Below are positions 1 to 6,506 of a stretch of 10,278 bases of DNA, piece after piece. Origin of the DNA: Panacagrimonas sp052387335 (GTDB lineage Bacteria; Pseudomonadota; Gammaproteobacteria; Nevskiales; Nevskiaceae); contig JBQTJH010000203.1 in the NCBI GenBank assembly GCA_052387335.1, positions 1 to 10,278 on the forward strand, in the 5' to 3' direction. The stretch's first letter is position 1. The number at the start of each line of letters is the position of its first letter. The translations under genes were made by a program, and so were the position numbers. The notes under the pieces are model-generated. The model had not been told where the DNA came from and did not search any database. It saw nothing but the letters and a program-made list of their open reading frames with translations.

Positions 1-665
1 GTGAAGAGGTTGTAGATCGAGACATAGAGCGTCACGGTGGCCAGCACGTAGTTGGTCTCGCCGCCGTTCACGATCTCACCGGTCTGATACAGAATCATGC
101 CCGCCATCAACAGTGCGACGATGGCAGAGAAGGCCAATGAGATGGGCTGGATGTTGAAGCCCATCAGACCGGCCACCAACAGACCCACCATCATCACCAG
201 CATCAGGATCATGCCGCTGACCAGAAAGCCACGCATGAAGCTGAAGTCACGCTTGGTCTTGAGCGCGTACGCCGACAGGCCGACGAAGATCGCGCCGGTC
301 AGGCCCAGCGCCGTCATGACCGTCTGCGCGCCGTTGGCGGTGCCCAGGTAGCGATTGAGGATGGGGCCCAGACCAAAGCCGAGCAGACCGGTGACCAGGA
401 ACACGACCCAGATGCCGGCCTCAGAATTGGCGGTGCGCGGCACCACAAACCAGAGCAGGCCCATGGAGACCAGCGAGCACACCAGGCTCAGGCCATAGCC
501 GACGCCCAGGGCCATGGAGGCTCCGGCCATCACGGCACTGAACAACAGGGTCATGGACAGCAGCATGTAGGTCTGGCGCAGCACCTTGGCGGCGGCCTCA
601 CCGGCCCCGTGCTCAAACGTGCGGCCGCTGGTAACGACAGCATTGGGAAACTGATTAGGGTTCAT
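1..665 (-). CDS. yccA: Bax inhibitor-1/YccA family inner-membrane protein (partial, C-terminus off the window)
   Basis: The 221 visible codons translate into a multi-span hydrophobic protein of the BI-1/YccA family. The N-terminal cytoplasmic stretch is followed by KVLRQTYMLLSMTLLFSA and about seven membrane segments, and the visible part ends in GGETNYVLATVTLYVSIYNLFT. That block closely matches the C-terminal part of Escherichia coli YccA (GGETNYIRATVSLYVSLYNIF). YccA is known as a substrate and modulator of the membrane protease FtsH; a role here in membrane-protein quality control is inferred. E. coli YccA is about 219 residues with some 15 more after this block, so only a short tail is missing at the window edge. 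The ATG at 665 is preceded by a GGAG-type ribosome binding site (plus-strand ctccag, 674-679). A weak candidate promoter is TTGAAT (726-721) with TAGTAT (705-700), spacer 15. The gene diverges from the repeat-protein gene at 946. Confidence 0.9.
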   Translation of the reverse strand, partial: MNPNQFPNAVVTSGRTFEHGAGEAAAKVLRQTYMLLSMTLLFSAVMAGASMALGVGYGLSLVCSLVSMGLLWFVVPRTANSEAGIWVVFLVTGLLGFGLGPILNRYLGTANGAQTVMTALGLTGAIFVGLSAYALKTKRDFSFMRGFLVSGMILMLVMMVGLLVAGLMGFNIQPISLAFSAIVALLMAGMILYQTGEIVNGGETNYVLATVTLYVSIYNLF

Positions 666-945
666 TGAGAGGACTCCAGATAGGTCAATCGGCTTGGGGA
701 TACTACCGGGCCTTGCCCACATTCAACAGTAGAGGCGCCGCCGCGGCATGCAAGAGACAGCCCATCAGACCGGGGAAAAGCAACCAAGTTCAGCGTGTTC
801 TGCACAGCTCCGCAGCGAAAATCAGCGATCAAATCCGGCCGATGCGGCGCGCTATTTGTTAAAAAAGACGACGTAGTGACTCAGTTGTCATGATTCTGCG
901 GTAGACTTTTTTGATAAACGTGTCCCCGTTCTCCAGGAGTCTCCC
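666..945. promoter_or_regulatory. Divergent intergenic region between yccA and the repeat-protein gene
   Basis: This 280-bp stretch separates two divergently transcribed genes and must hold both promoters. The right half (850-920) is clearly more AT-rich than its surroundings, with an A-run at 861-866 and a T-run at 907-912, as expected upstream of a promoter. On the plus strand TTGTCA at 885-890 is a plausible -35 box, but the nearest -10-like sequences (TTTGAT at 910-915, spacer 19; GATAAA at 913-918, spacer 22) are poor, so the exact promoter is uncertain. A strong AGGAG ribosome binding site at 935-939 lies 6 bases before the ATG at 946. A 65-codon open frame inside (665-862) has no protein-like features and I do not call it. 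Confidence 0.45.
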
Positions 946-2814
946 ATGTCCCCTTCCAAACCCGTCCGTCATCTGGCCGGCGTGTTGCTCTGCGCTGCCC
1001 TTCCGTTCTCGGTTCACGCCCAATCCGCTGTGACCGGCTTGGGCAAGGGCCTCGGCAACGTCGTCACCGGTCTACTGGGGGCACAGAGCCTCAATAATCG
1101 GTCGCATCGTATGCGCGGACCGCTGGGCATCACCGTGCTGCAGGAGGGTGCGGACGGCTCTGGCATCGCCAATGTGCTGGATCTGGGCGGCGCCCGTGTC
1201 GTCGGCGATCAGCTCGACAATGTGCTGGTCACGCCCTTGCTGGGTCTGGACGGCAATAACGGGTTGGTCGATATCGCCGTATTAGACGGCAACGGTACCG
1301 CTCGCGCGGCAGACAATGGTCTGGCCAGCGTCGCCGTCCTTTCCGGCAGCCGCACGGGCAATGGTGGCCTGGTAGCGGTCGGTCTGATCAATGGCGACAA
1401 CACTGGCAATACCAATGGTCTGGCCGGCGTCGCTGTTCTGTCCGGAAATAACGCGGCCAACGGTCCCATCGGCATCGGCATTCTGAACGGTGACAATACC
1501 GGCAACTCCGGTGTGCTCGCCGGTATCGCCGCACTGTCGGGCGACAACGCGGGCAACGGTCCCATCGGCGTCGGCATTCTCAATGGCGACAACAGCGGCA
1601 ACGGCAGGCTGATCGGCGTTGCGGCGTTGTCCGGCACCAATGCCGGCAACAGCGACAACCTCGGTGTTTCGCTGCTCAATAAGGACACCGTGCTGAAAAT
1701 CAGCTTGGGCGACATGAGCATCAGCGCTGAAGATTTGGTTCAGGCGGCCCTCACCTTGGCGTCCATGTTCCCGCTCGTTGACGAGGCGGGCATCGCCGTC
1801 GGTGGTGGCGCGGACGCACGGCCGATGACCCATAACCCCCTGCTCAATGTCGGCGCGCTGACCGGCGACAACGCCGGTACGGGAGGCCTGATCGGTGTTG
1901 GCGTGCTTGCCGGAGATAATTCCGGCACCGGTTCGCTCCTCGGTATATGCGTGCTGTGCGGCGACAACTCCGGCACCGGCATCGTCGGCGCTGCGGTGCT
2001 CAGCGGCGACAACAGCGGCATCAGCAAGGCCATCCCGACCGAGGCTGGCACCATCCCCGGCCTTGCCGGCGTGGGCGTGCTGACCGGCGACAATTCCGGT
2101 ACCGGCGGTCTGGTCAGCGCGGCGGTGCTCGCGGGTGATAATTCCGGCAACGGGTCCATCGTCGGTGCCGCAGCGCTGTCCGGCAGCAACACCGGCAACA
2201 GCGATCTGCTCGGCGTCGGCGTGCTGAACAAGGCGGCGACCGGCAACGGCCAGATCGGCGTTGGCGCGCTCAATGATTCAGCGGCCGGCAACGGCGAATT
2301 TGCAGGCATCGGCGTGCTCAACGGTGCCGCGTCTGGCAACGGCGGGATCATCGGTTTCGGCGTGCTCAACGGCGAAGCCTCGGGCAATGGTGGCGTGGTT
2401 GCGGTCGGTGCGCTCAACGGTGCTGCATCGGGCAACGGCGGTCTGATCGGTGCCGGCGTGCTCAACGGTGCCAATTCGGGCAATGGCCTGATCGGTCTGG
2501 GTCTGATCAATCGTTCCATCGAGGGGTTGACGGCCGTGGCGGCGAACAGCAACACCGAAGAAGAGGTCTGCACCGTGGTGGTTCGCGACGGCAGCGGTGC
2601 CTCGCGCACCGGCCGCGCGCAGTGCCGCGCCGTGCTGCCGGCCTTCAATTCAGCCGCGCCGCGCTCGATCCAGCTCGGTGCGCTGAACATCCGCCCGGTT
2701 GCCGCTCCGGCCGTGCAGGACCAGGGCACGCCGCCGTGCACGGTCATCGTGCTCGATGGTCTGGGCTCGGTGTCGCAGTCTTCGCGCGCAGTCTGCACCA
2801 GCAGCGGCGTGTGA
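946..2814 (+). CDS. Exported Gly/Asn-rich 16-residue-repeat protein (putative beta-solenoid surface protein)
   Basis: I do not recognise a named family. A signal peptide is visible: Lys/Arg/His-containing start, hydrophobic core AGVLLCAALPFSV, probable cleavage after A25 (VHA/QS). Most of the mature protein consists of about 16-residue units of the form LIGVGVL-NGDNSGNG: a short hydrophobic strand, then an Asn/Gly/Ser/Asp turn. Repeats cover roughly residues 105-245 and 297-523, separated by a non-repetitive segment (246-296). The last four to five units use NGAASGNG and are the most regular. The tail (540-622) holds two similar Cys-bracketed motifs, CTVVVRDGSG..C and CTVIVLDGLG..C. No FHA-type TPS domain, RTX nonapeptide or autotransporter barrel is seen. 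The pattern suggests a beta-solenoid or amyloid-like extracellular fibre, adhesin or matrix protein (inference). The gene lies 132 bp upstream of a TpsB-like barrel gene, its likely export partner. It ends in tandem TGA TAA stops. Start chosen from AGGAG at 935-939 and the signal peptide. Confidence 0.85.
   Translation: MSPSKPVRHLAGVLLCAALPFSVHAQSAVTGLGKGLGNVVTGLLGAQSLNNRSHRMRGPLGITVLQEGADGSGIANVLDLGGARVVGDQLDNVLVTPLLGLDGNNGLVDIAVLDGNGTARAADNGLASVAVLSGSRTGNGGLVAVGLINGDNTGNTNGLAGVAVLSGNNAANGPIGIGILNGDNTGNSGVLAGIAALSGDNAGNGPIGVGILNGDNSGNGRLIGVAALSGTNAGNSDNLGVSLLNKDTVLKISLGDMSISAEDLVQAALTLASMFPLVDEAGIAVGGGADARPMTHNPLLNVGALTGDNAGTGGLIGVGVLAGDNSGTGSLLGICVLCGDNSGTGIVGAAVLSGDNSGISKAIPTEAGTIPGLAGVGVLTGDNSGTGGLVSAAVLAGDNSGNGSIVGAAALSGSNTGNSDLLGVGVLNKAATGNGQIGVGALNDSAAGNGEFAGIGVLNGAASGNGGIIGFGVLNGEASGNGGVVAVGALNGAASGNGGLIGAGVLNGANSGNGLIGLGLINRSIEGLTAVAANSNTEEEVCTVVVRDGSGASRTGRAQCRAVLPAFNSAAPRSIQLGALNIRPVAAPAVQDQGTPPCTVIVLDGLGSVSQSSRAVCTSSGV
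1258..1680 (+). repeat. Repeat block A of the exported protein (about 16-aa units, diverged at DNA level)
   Basis: Residues 105-245. Units alternate between an LNG(D/N)NTGN type and an LSGDNAGNG type, each preceded by a hydrophobic G-I-G-I-L or G-V-A-V-L strand. Codon choice differs strongly between units (aataac, gacaac, aatgcc and others). The repeat is therefore preserved at protein level while the DNA has drifted, which points to old duplications under selection. Confidence 0.75.
1834..2229 (+). repeat. Repeat block B of the exported protein, with a short internal insertion
   Basis: Residues 297-428. The units are dominated by GDNSGTG turns (LTGDNAGTG, LAGDNSGTG, LCGDNSGTG, LSGDNSG, LTGDNSGTG, LAGDNSGNG). 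A 12-residue non-repeat insertion (SKAIPTEAGTIP, about 360-371) breaks the register once. One unit contains the pair ICVLC (Cys336, Cys339), the only cysteines inside the repeat region. Confidence 0.75.
2209..2514 (+). repeat. Repeat block C: near-regular 48-bp tandem repeats (NGAASGNG type)
   Basis: Successive units begin with GGCGTGCTCAACGG or GGTGCGCTCAACGG at 2311, 2359, 2407 and 2455, an exact 48-bp spacing equal to 16 codons. The encoded turns are LNGAASGNG, LNGEASGNG, LNGAASGNG and LNGANSGNG. Nucleotide similarity between units is clearly higher than in blocks A and B, so this block expanded or was homogenised more recently. The array closes with the degenerate unit LIGLGLINRS. Confidence 0.8.
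2569..2796 (+). repeat. Duplicated Cys-bracketed motif in the C-terminal tail
   Basis: Two copies of a 19-20 residue motif lie at residues 542-560 (2569-2625) and 598-617 (2737-2796). Each starts with CTV(V/I)V.DG.G and ends in (R)A(Q/V)C, giving Cys to Cys spacings of 18 and 19 positions. In an exported protein these cysteines are likely to form disulfides (inference). The two copies are separated by about 37 residues rich in Pro/Ala. Confidence 0.65.
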
Positions 2815-2870
2815 TAACGCGTTTGAACGGCGCAACACGCGACGGATCAGAACGCAACCGGAAGATCGAC

Positions 2871-2901
2871 GAACGCGGCAGGGAGCTTCCCTGCCGCGTT
2901 C
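2871..2901 (+). promoter_or_regulatory. Perfect 14-bp hairpin between the repeat-protein and barrel genes
   Basis: GAACGCGGCAGGGA (2871-2884) pairs perfectly with TCCCTGCCGCGTTC (2888-2901) around a 3-base loop. No T-tract follows (next bases gcgaatcaac), so it does not look like a classical intrinsic terminator. It sits 57 bases after the upstream stop codon and 45 bases before the next ATG. A role as 3'-end stabiliser, processing site or partial terminator that lowers expression of the barrel gene relative to the repeat protein is inferred from position. Confidence 0.7.
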
Positions 2902-2932
2902 GCGAATCAACCCATAAACATTACTTAGTTTC

Positions 2933-2938
2933 AGGGGA
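2933..2938 (+). promoter_or_regulatory. Ribosome binding site fixing the start of the barrel gene
   Basis: AGGGGA lies 8 bases before the ATG at 2947. An in-frame TGA at 2941-2943, two codons upstream, rules out any longer N-terminus in this frame. Together they make the 2947 start firm, which matters because the resulting protein lacks a signal peptide. Confidence 0.75.
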
Positions 2939-2946
2939 ACTGACTC

Positions 2947-4491
2947 ATGCCTATTGCTCTACCCGCACCGCTGCCGCCTGTTGAGGGCGCCGCGGACATC
3001 ATCAAGACTCAAGGCGCTGCCGTCGTCACCGCTCAGGTCAAGGACACGCAGGTTCATGTCATTGGTCCGGACGTCGGCAACAAGGCCGTGCTCGAAGGCG
3101 TACTCGCCAACGCCGTGGATCTGTCTGATGCCGTGCGCCAGATTCAGGCCGCGTACTACACCGCCGGCTATCCCGCGGTGAAAGTCACCTATGGCCTGGC
3201 CCAGCCCGATCTGTTCGTGCTCGTGAGCCTGAACAAGATCAGCTCGGTTGAAGTACCGGCGCCCTACGACGCCTATTTCAGCGGTCTTGCTTCGGCCGAT
3301 CCGCTCACCGATGCCGATCTGGAACCGGCGCGCACTCTGGCGTCGCTGCATGCTGATCGTGCAGGCCAGACCGCAGTGCCGGTGCTGAAGGCCGACGCGG
3401 AAAACACCGTGCTGCGCATCGAGCCCAGCGACGGCGGACCGGGACGCAGCAATATGGGGTTGTCGTTTGGCAACCCAGGCAATCGCTTCGTCGGCCGCCA
3501 TTTCCTTGATTACTTCGCCGGTCACGGGTTCACCACCGGCGATGAACTGCGCGCCACCGGTCGTCACGTGACCACCGGTGTCAATGATGACGATGAGGCC
3601 GAAAGCTATTACGAGCACACCCTGAGCTGGAGCAAGGTCACGCCCATCGGTTTGTTTGGCGTCACCGGGCGCAATGTGGGCTACCAGCAGCCGATCACGC
3701 CGGTCGGCTTCGCAGATCCGATCTCCTTCGACGGCAAGATTCGACAGGGCGAAGTGTCCTGGGTGAATCTGCTGTCCGCCGATTTCAGCAGCCGTCTTGC
3801 CGTAGGTGCCAAGCTCGACTACACCTACAAGAACTTTGACACCACGCTGGATAACCAGCTGATCCAGCGCCAGGAATACGGTTCGGCGGAAGTATCGGCC
3901 GACTACACGCGAGCGATCAGCCCATTGGACCTGCGCACGGATCTCAACGCAGGGCTGGCAGTTCGATCTGGCCTGGGTAGCGACGAGACGGACAACCCGA
4001 TCCGTGCTGCAGATTTTGGCTATCTCCTGTTCCGCCCCTCGCTCGGCGTACGCGCTGGCGTGGGCCAGGCACTGGTGGCCTCGCTGCGCATCAACGGCCA
4101 GTACAGCAGCGACACCCTGCCCGAACAGCAGCAGTGGGTGATGGGTGGTGTCGGTAATTTGGAAGCCTATCTACCTGGCGTCGCCACGGGTGACAGCGGC
4201 GGTCTGGCGCGCGCGCAGCTGGAAACCAAGCCGTTCGAGCTGGGGAGCCTCAAGCTGGTTCCGCGCGTGTTTGCCGAGTACGGCTTCACGCGTTTGGAAA
4301 ACCCGTTCCTGGGTCAGCCCGAGGGCACACAGTCCTTGGCCGATGCCGGCGTCTCGCTGGGTATCGCCTTGGGCAAGCATCTGGAAGCGGCGGTGTCTTA
4401 CGCTGAATCCTTCGAAGAAGACGGCATCGACGAGGCCGTGCTGGATAACGCCGACGCCAACGTGTTCTTCCAGGTTGGCGCGAAGTTCTAA
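2947..4491 (+). CDS. TpsB/FhaC/ShlB-like POTRA and beta-barrel outer-membrane protein, divergent
   Basis: The 514-residue protein has the layout of two-partner-secretion transporters (Omp85 superfamily), which thread a partner across the outer membrane. A POTRA-like unit covers about 22-99, with LSDAVRQIQAAYYTAGYPAVKVTY at 59-82. A second covers about 97-160, ending in NTVLRIEP. From about 168 it is a barrel rich in alternating strands, such as LSWSKVTPIGLFGVTGRN and RLAVGAKLDYTYKNF, and it ends in the Phe expected of outer-membrane proteins (FFQVGAKF). The segment MGGVGNLEAY (399-408) with GDSGGLARAQLE (415-426) aligns with the loop-6 region that normally reads VRG(F/Y). FAEYG (442-446) stands where FxDxG is expected. 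The canonical Arg and Asp are therefore both changed. No signal peptide is visible at the N-terminus (MPIALPAPLPPVEGAADI). The gene follows the repeat-protein gene and ends 12 bases before a strong terminator. TpsB-like family is likely; function and partner are inferred. Confidence 0.8.
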   Translation: MPIALPAPLPPVEGAADIIKTQGAAVVTAQVKDTQVHVIGPDVGNKAVLEGVLANAVDLSDAVRQIQAAYYTAGYPAVKVTYGLAQPDLFVLVSLNKISSVEVPAPYDAYFSGLASADPLTDADLEPARTLASLHADRAGQTAVPVLKADAENTVLRIEPSDGGPGRSNMGLSFGNPGNRFVGRHFLDYFAGHGFTTGDELRATGRHVTTGVNDDDEAESYYEHTLSWSKVTPIGLFGVTGRNVGYQQPITPVGFADPISFDGKIRQGEVSWVNLLSADFSSRLAVGAKLDYTYKNFDTTLDNQLIQRQEYGSAEVSADYTRAISPLDLRTDLNAGLAVRSGLGSDETDNPIRAADFGYLLFRPSLGVRAGVGQALVASLRINGQYSSDTLPEQQQWVMGGVGNLEAYLPGVATGDSGGLARAQLETKPFELGSLKLVPRVFAEYGFTRLENPFLGQPEGTQSLADAGVSLGIALGKHLEAAVSYAESFEEDGIDEAVLDNADANVFFQVGAKF

Positions 4492-4503
4492 GCGCTTAGG
4501 CGC

Positions 4504-4541
4504 AAAAAAGGCGGCGTGATGAAGATCACGCCGCCTTTTTT
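4504..4541. terminator. Strong bidirectional intrinsic terminator
   Basis: A perfect 17-bp stem is formed by AAAAAAGGCGGCGTGAT (4504-4520) and ATCACGCCGCCTTTTTT (4525-4541) with loop GAAG. The GC-rich core plus the T-run on the right ends plus-strand transcription 12 bases after the barrel gene's stop. The mirrored A-run gives a T-run on the minus strand, so it can also end the minus-strand DUF1134 transcript, whose stop is about 130 bases away. The intervening 4542-4670 shows no gene. Confidence 0.92.
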
Positions 4542-4670
4542 ATTGCCTGCCGGAAACGCTCTGACTTGGTTCGCCGTCCGTGATCCGCATATCGAGTCAT
4601 GAACGGATACCGCGACGACGGCGCAGATACCTTCGGCAGGCTCGCGCCGGACGCGATCTGCGGCCTCAGT

Positions 4671-5252
4671 TCAAAACGGAATCCAGGACTCCTTCACCGT
4701 GTAGTGCAGGTAGCCGACATTGGCGCCAGCACGCAGCCCGACGCCGGTGCGGATGGGCGCCAGAGTGATCTCCTGATTGCGCTGATAATTCACGCCGACG
4801 CCAGCCACGAAGTACAGGCTGCCGTCAACGCCGGGATAGCGCTGAAACAGGTCCTGCGTATTGCGCAGCTTGTAGACCAGGGTCATGACCTTGGAGGCAT
4901 TGCCACCGAAATCCCAGCCGATCGACGGTCCCTGCCAGAACACCGGCATGGCCGCGCCGTCGTTGTAGGTCAAGGTGCCGCGACCATAGCGCAGGCCGAC
5001 GCCGATGGCGCCACTAGCTTCCTCGCCGACGATGTACGCCACTGGCTTGCCCTGTTCCTTGAATACACGCTCGATGACCTTGGCCAGACCTTCAGTGGTG
5101 CCGCCGAAGAAATCCGAAGCAACACTGACAATCTCTTCGGCCGTATAGCCCTCCTGATTCACTGGCTGATTCGCCGGTGCCGCGTCTTCGGCCGAGGCCA
5201 GGGGTAGCCATAGCGCGAACAGCATCGAGGCAAAAAGGGAAGTGCGGCGCAT
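4671..5252 (-). CDS. DUF1134 family periplasmic protein (EipA-like)
   Basis: The 193-residue protein begins with a clear signal peptide (MRRTSLFASMLFALWLPLASA, probable cleavage after A21), so it should be periplasmic. The mature part matches my recollection of the DUF1134 family: FFGGTTEGLAKVIERVF (48-64), VFWQGPSIGWDFGGNASKVMTLVY (104-127), GVDGSLYFVAGVGVNY (141-156), and the C-terminal APIRTGVGLRAGANVGYL (165-182) ending in WIPF. The best-known member, EipA of Brucella abortus, is a periplasmic protein needed for envelope stress resistance; a similar envelope role here is inference. The ATG at 5252 has GGAG (plus-strand ctcc, 5259-5262) 6 bases upstream. It lies 70 bp downstream of the acyl-CoA dehydrogenase on the same strand and converges on the barrel gene across the shared terminator. 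Confidence 0.9.
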   Translation of the reverse strand: MRRTSLFASMLFALWLPLASAEDAAPANQPVNQEGYTAEEIVSVASDFFGGTTEGLAKVIERVFKEQGKPVAYIVGEEASGAIGVGLRYGRGTLTYNDGAAMPVFWQGPSIGWDFGGNASKVMTLVYKLRNTQDLFQRYPGVDGSLYFVAGVGVNYQRNQEITLAPIRTGVGLRAGANVGYLHYTVKESWIPF

Positions 5253-5322
5253 GATGATCTCCGTGTGCGGGGTGATTCGAAGTCTAAGCCTGAGGCAGCG
5301 TCATGAGTCTGTGCTGAACCAA

Positions 5323-6471
5323 TCAGCCGCGACCCACCAGGCTGCGACCGATGACTTCCTTCATGATCTCGGAGGTACCGCCGTAGATGCGCTGGATGCG
5401 CGCATCAGCCCAGTAGCGCGAGATCGGATACTCGCTCATGTAGCCATAGCCGCCGAACAACTGCAGGCAGGCGTCCGTGACCCGACCCTGCATCTCGGTG
5501 GTGGCCAGTTTCACCATGGCCGCGGTCGGCACGTCGAGCTTGCGCTCGGCATACAGGCGATTGCACTTCTCGACAAAGGCGCGGTGCACTTCGATATCGG
5601 TCTTGATTTTTGCCAGTTCGAAGCGCGTGTTCTGAAAGCTCGCCACCGGCTGGCCGAAGGCCTTGCGCTGAGTGACGTATTCAATGGTGCGTTCAAGTGC
5701 GCCCTGCGCGTGCGTCACCGCCGAGGCCGCCAGCACCAGACGCTCGCGCGGCAGTTCATCGATCATGTGACCGAAGCCGCCGCCGGCCTTGCCCAGCAGC
5801 TCGTCGCGGTGAACACGCACATTGTCGAAAAACATCTCGGAGGTATCGGCGGCGTACTGCCCCACCTTTTCCAGATTGCGCCCACGATTGAAGCCGGGCA
5901 GTGCGGTATCCACCGTAAACAGCGTGGTGCCGCGTGCGCCGAGCTTGGGATCAGTCTTGGTGGCAAGCACCACCACACCGGCGTTCTGGCCGTTGGTGAT
6001 GAAGGTCTTGGATCCATTGATCAGGAATTGGTCTTCACCGTCCGGAATCGCCGAGGTTTTGATGCCCTGCAGATCCGATCCGGCGCCGGGCTCGGTCATG
6101 CCAATCGCGCCGATGCACTCGCCGCTGGCCATGCGCGGCAGGTATTTGCGCTTCTGGTGCTCATTGCCCAGGTGCAGGATGTAGGGCGCCACGATGTCCG
6201 AGTGCACGGACAGATTGGACGCCAGCGACATATAGCCCATACGAGCCGCTTCTTCGAGCACCACCACGGAGAAGTCGAAGGGCGCGCCCATACCGCCGTA
6301 TTCCTCCGGCTGATCCACGCACAACAGCCCCTGCTCACCCATCTTCAGATACAGCTCCGGCGGCACGCGGCCTTCATGCTGCCAACGCTCGTAGTGCGGT
6401 TCAACGTGTTCGCTGAAGAAGCGCGTGACGTTGTCGCGGAAAAGTTCCAGTTCGGAATTTTCAGTGCTCAT
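5323..6471 (-). CDS. Acyl-CoA dehydrogenase, long-chain (LCAD-like) type
   Basis: The 382-residue flavoprotein should oxidise acyl-CoA to the trans-2-enoyl-CoA with FAD, passing electrons to electron-transfer flavoprotein. Both family signatures are present: GAIGMTEPGAGSD (121-133) and QLFGGYGYMSEYPISRYW (337-354). The C-terminal site that carries the catalytic Glu of medium- and short-chain enzymes (YEGT) reads YGGTSEIMKE (363-372). The alternative base used by long-chain and isovaleryl enzymes appears to be present as Glu243 in LPRERLVLA. Together with overall similarity to mammalian LCAD around QRKAFG (268-273), this suggests an LCAD-like branch; the substrate is unknown. I start at ATG 6471 (MSTENSELELF). 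The same frame stays open to 6549, but those residues (MGAFIRVRPCHPWPIAF) are encoded by a repeat element and do not resemble the family. The ribosome binding site is weak (TGGACG). Confidence 0.92.
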   Translation of the reverse strand: MSTENSELELFRDNVTRFFSEHVEPHYERWQHEGRVPPELYLKMGEQGLLCVDQPEEYGGMGAPFDFSVVVLEEAARMGYMSLASNLSVHSDIVAPYILHLGNEHQKRKYLPRMASGECIGAIGMTEPGAGSDLQGIKTSAIPDGEDQFLINGSKTFITNGQNAGVVVLATKTDPKLGARGTTLFTVDTALPGFNRGRNLEKVGQYAADTSEMFFDNVRVHRDELLGKAGGGFGHMIDELPRERLVLAASAVTHAQGALERTIEYVTQRKAFGQPVASFQNTRFELAKIKTDIEVHRAFVEKCNRLYAERKLDVPTAAMVKLATTEMQGRVTDACLQLFGGYGYMSEYPISRYWADARIQRIYGGTSEIMKEVIGRSLVGRG

Positions 6472-6506
6472 GGGAAGACGTCCAGTGGCGTTGTGAGGAA
6501 AAGCGA

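Noticed and set aside
1258..2514. RTX toxin, PE_PGRS/PPE-MPTR or ice-nucleation repeats
   Set aside because: The units lack the RTX GGxGxD nonapeptide, the mycobacterial PE/PPE N-terminal domains and the ice-nucleation AGYGSTxT octamer. Only the general Gly/Asn richness, or the 16-residue period, is shared.
1740..2798. 352-codon open frame on the minus strand, antisense to the repeat protein
   Set aside because: Its product is a low-complexity Pro/Leu/Ser repeat that merely mirrors the GC-rich repeats of the plus-strand gene. The plus frame has a signal peptide and a ribosome binding site.
2959..3618. 219-codon minus-strand open frame under the barrel gene
   Set aside because: It lies antisense to a frame with POTRA and barrel features. 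No motif or clear start signal was seen.
946..4491. Classical FHA/haemolysin two-partner secretion system
   Set aside because: The passenger lacks a recognisable TPS domain (NPNG/NPNL motifs), and the barrel lacks VRG(F/Y) and a signal peptide. I therefore call it only TpsB-like and leave the system unnamed.
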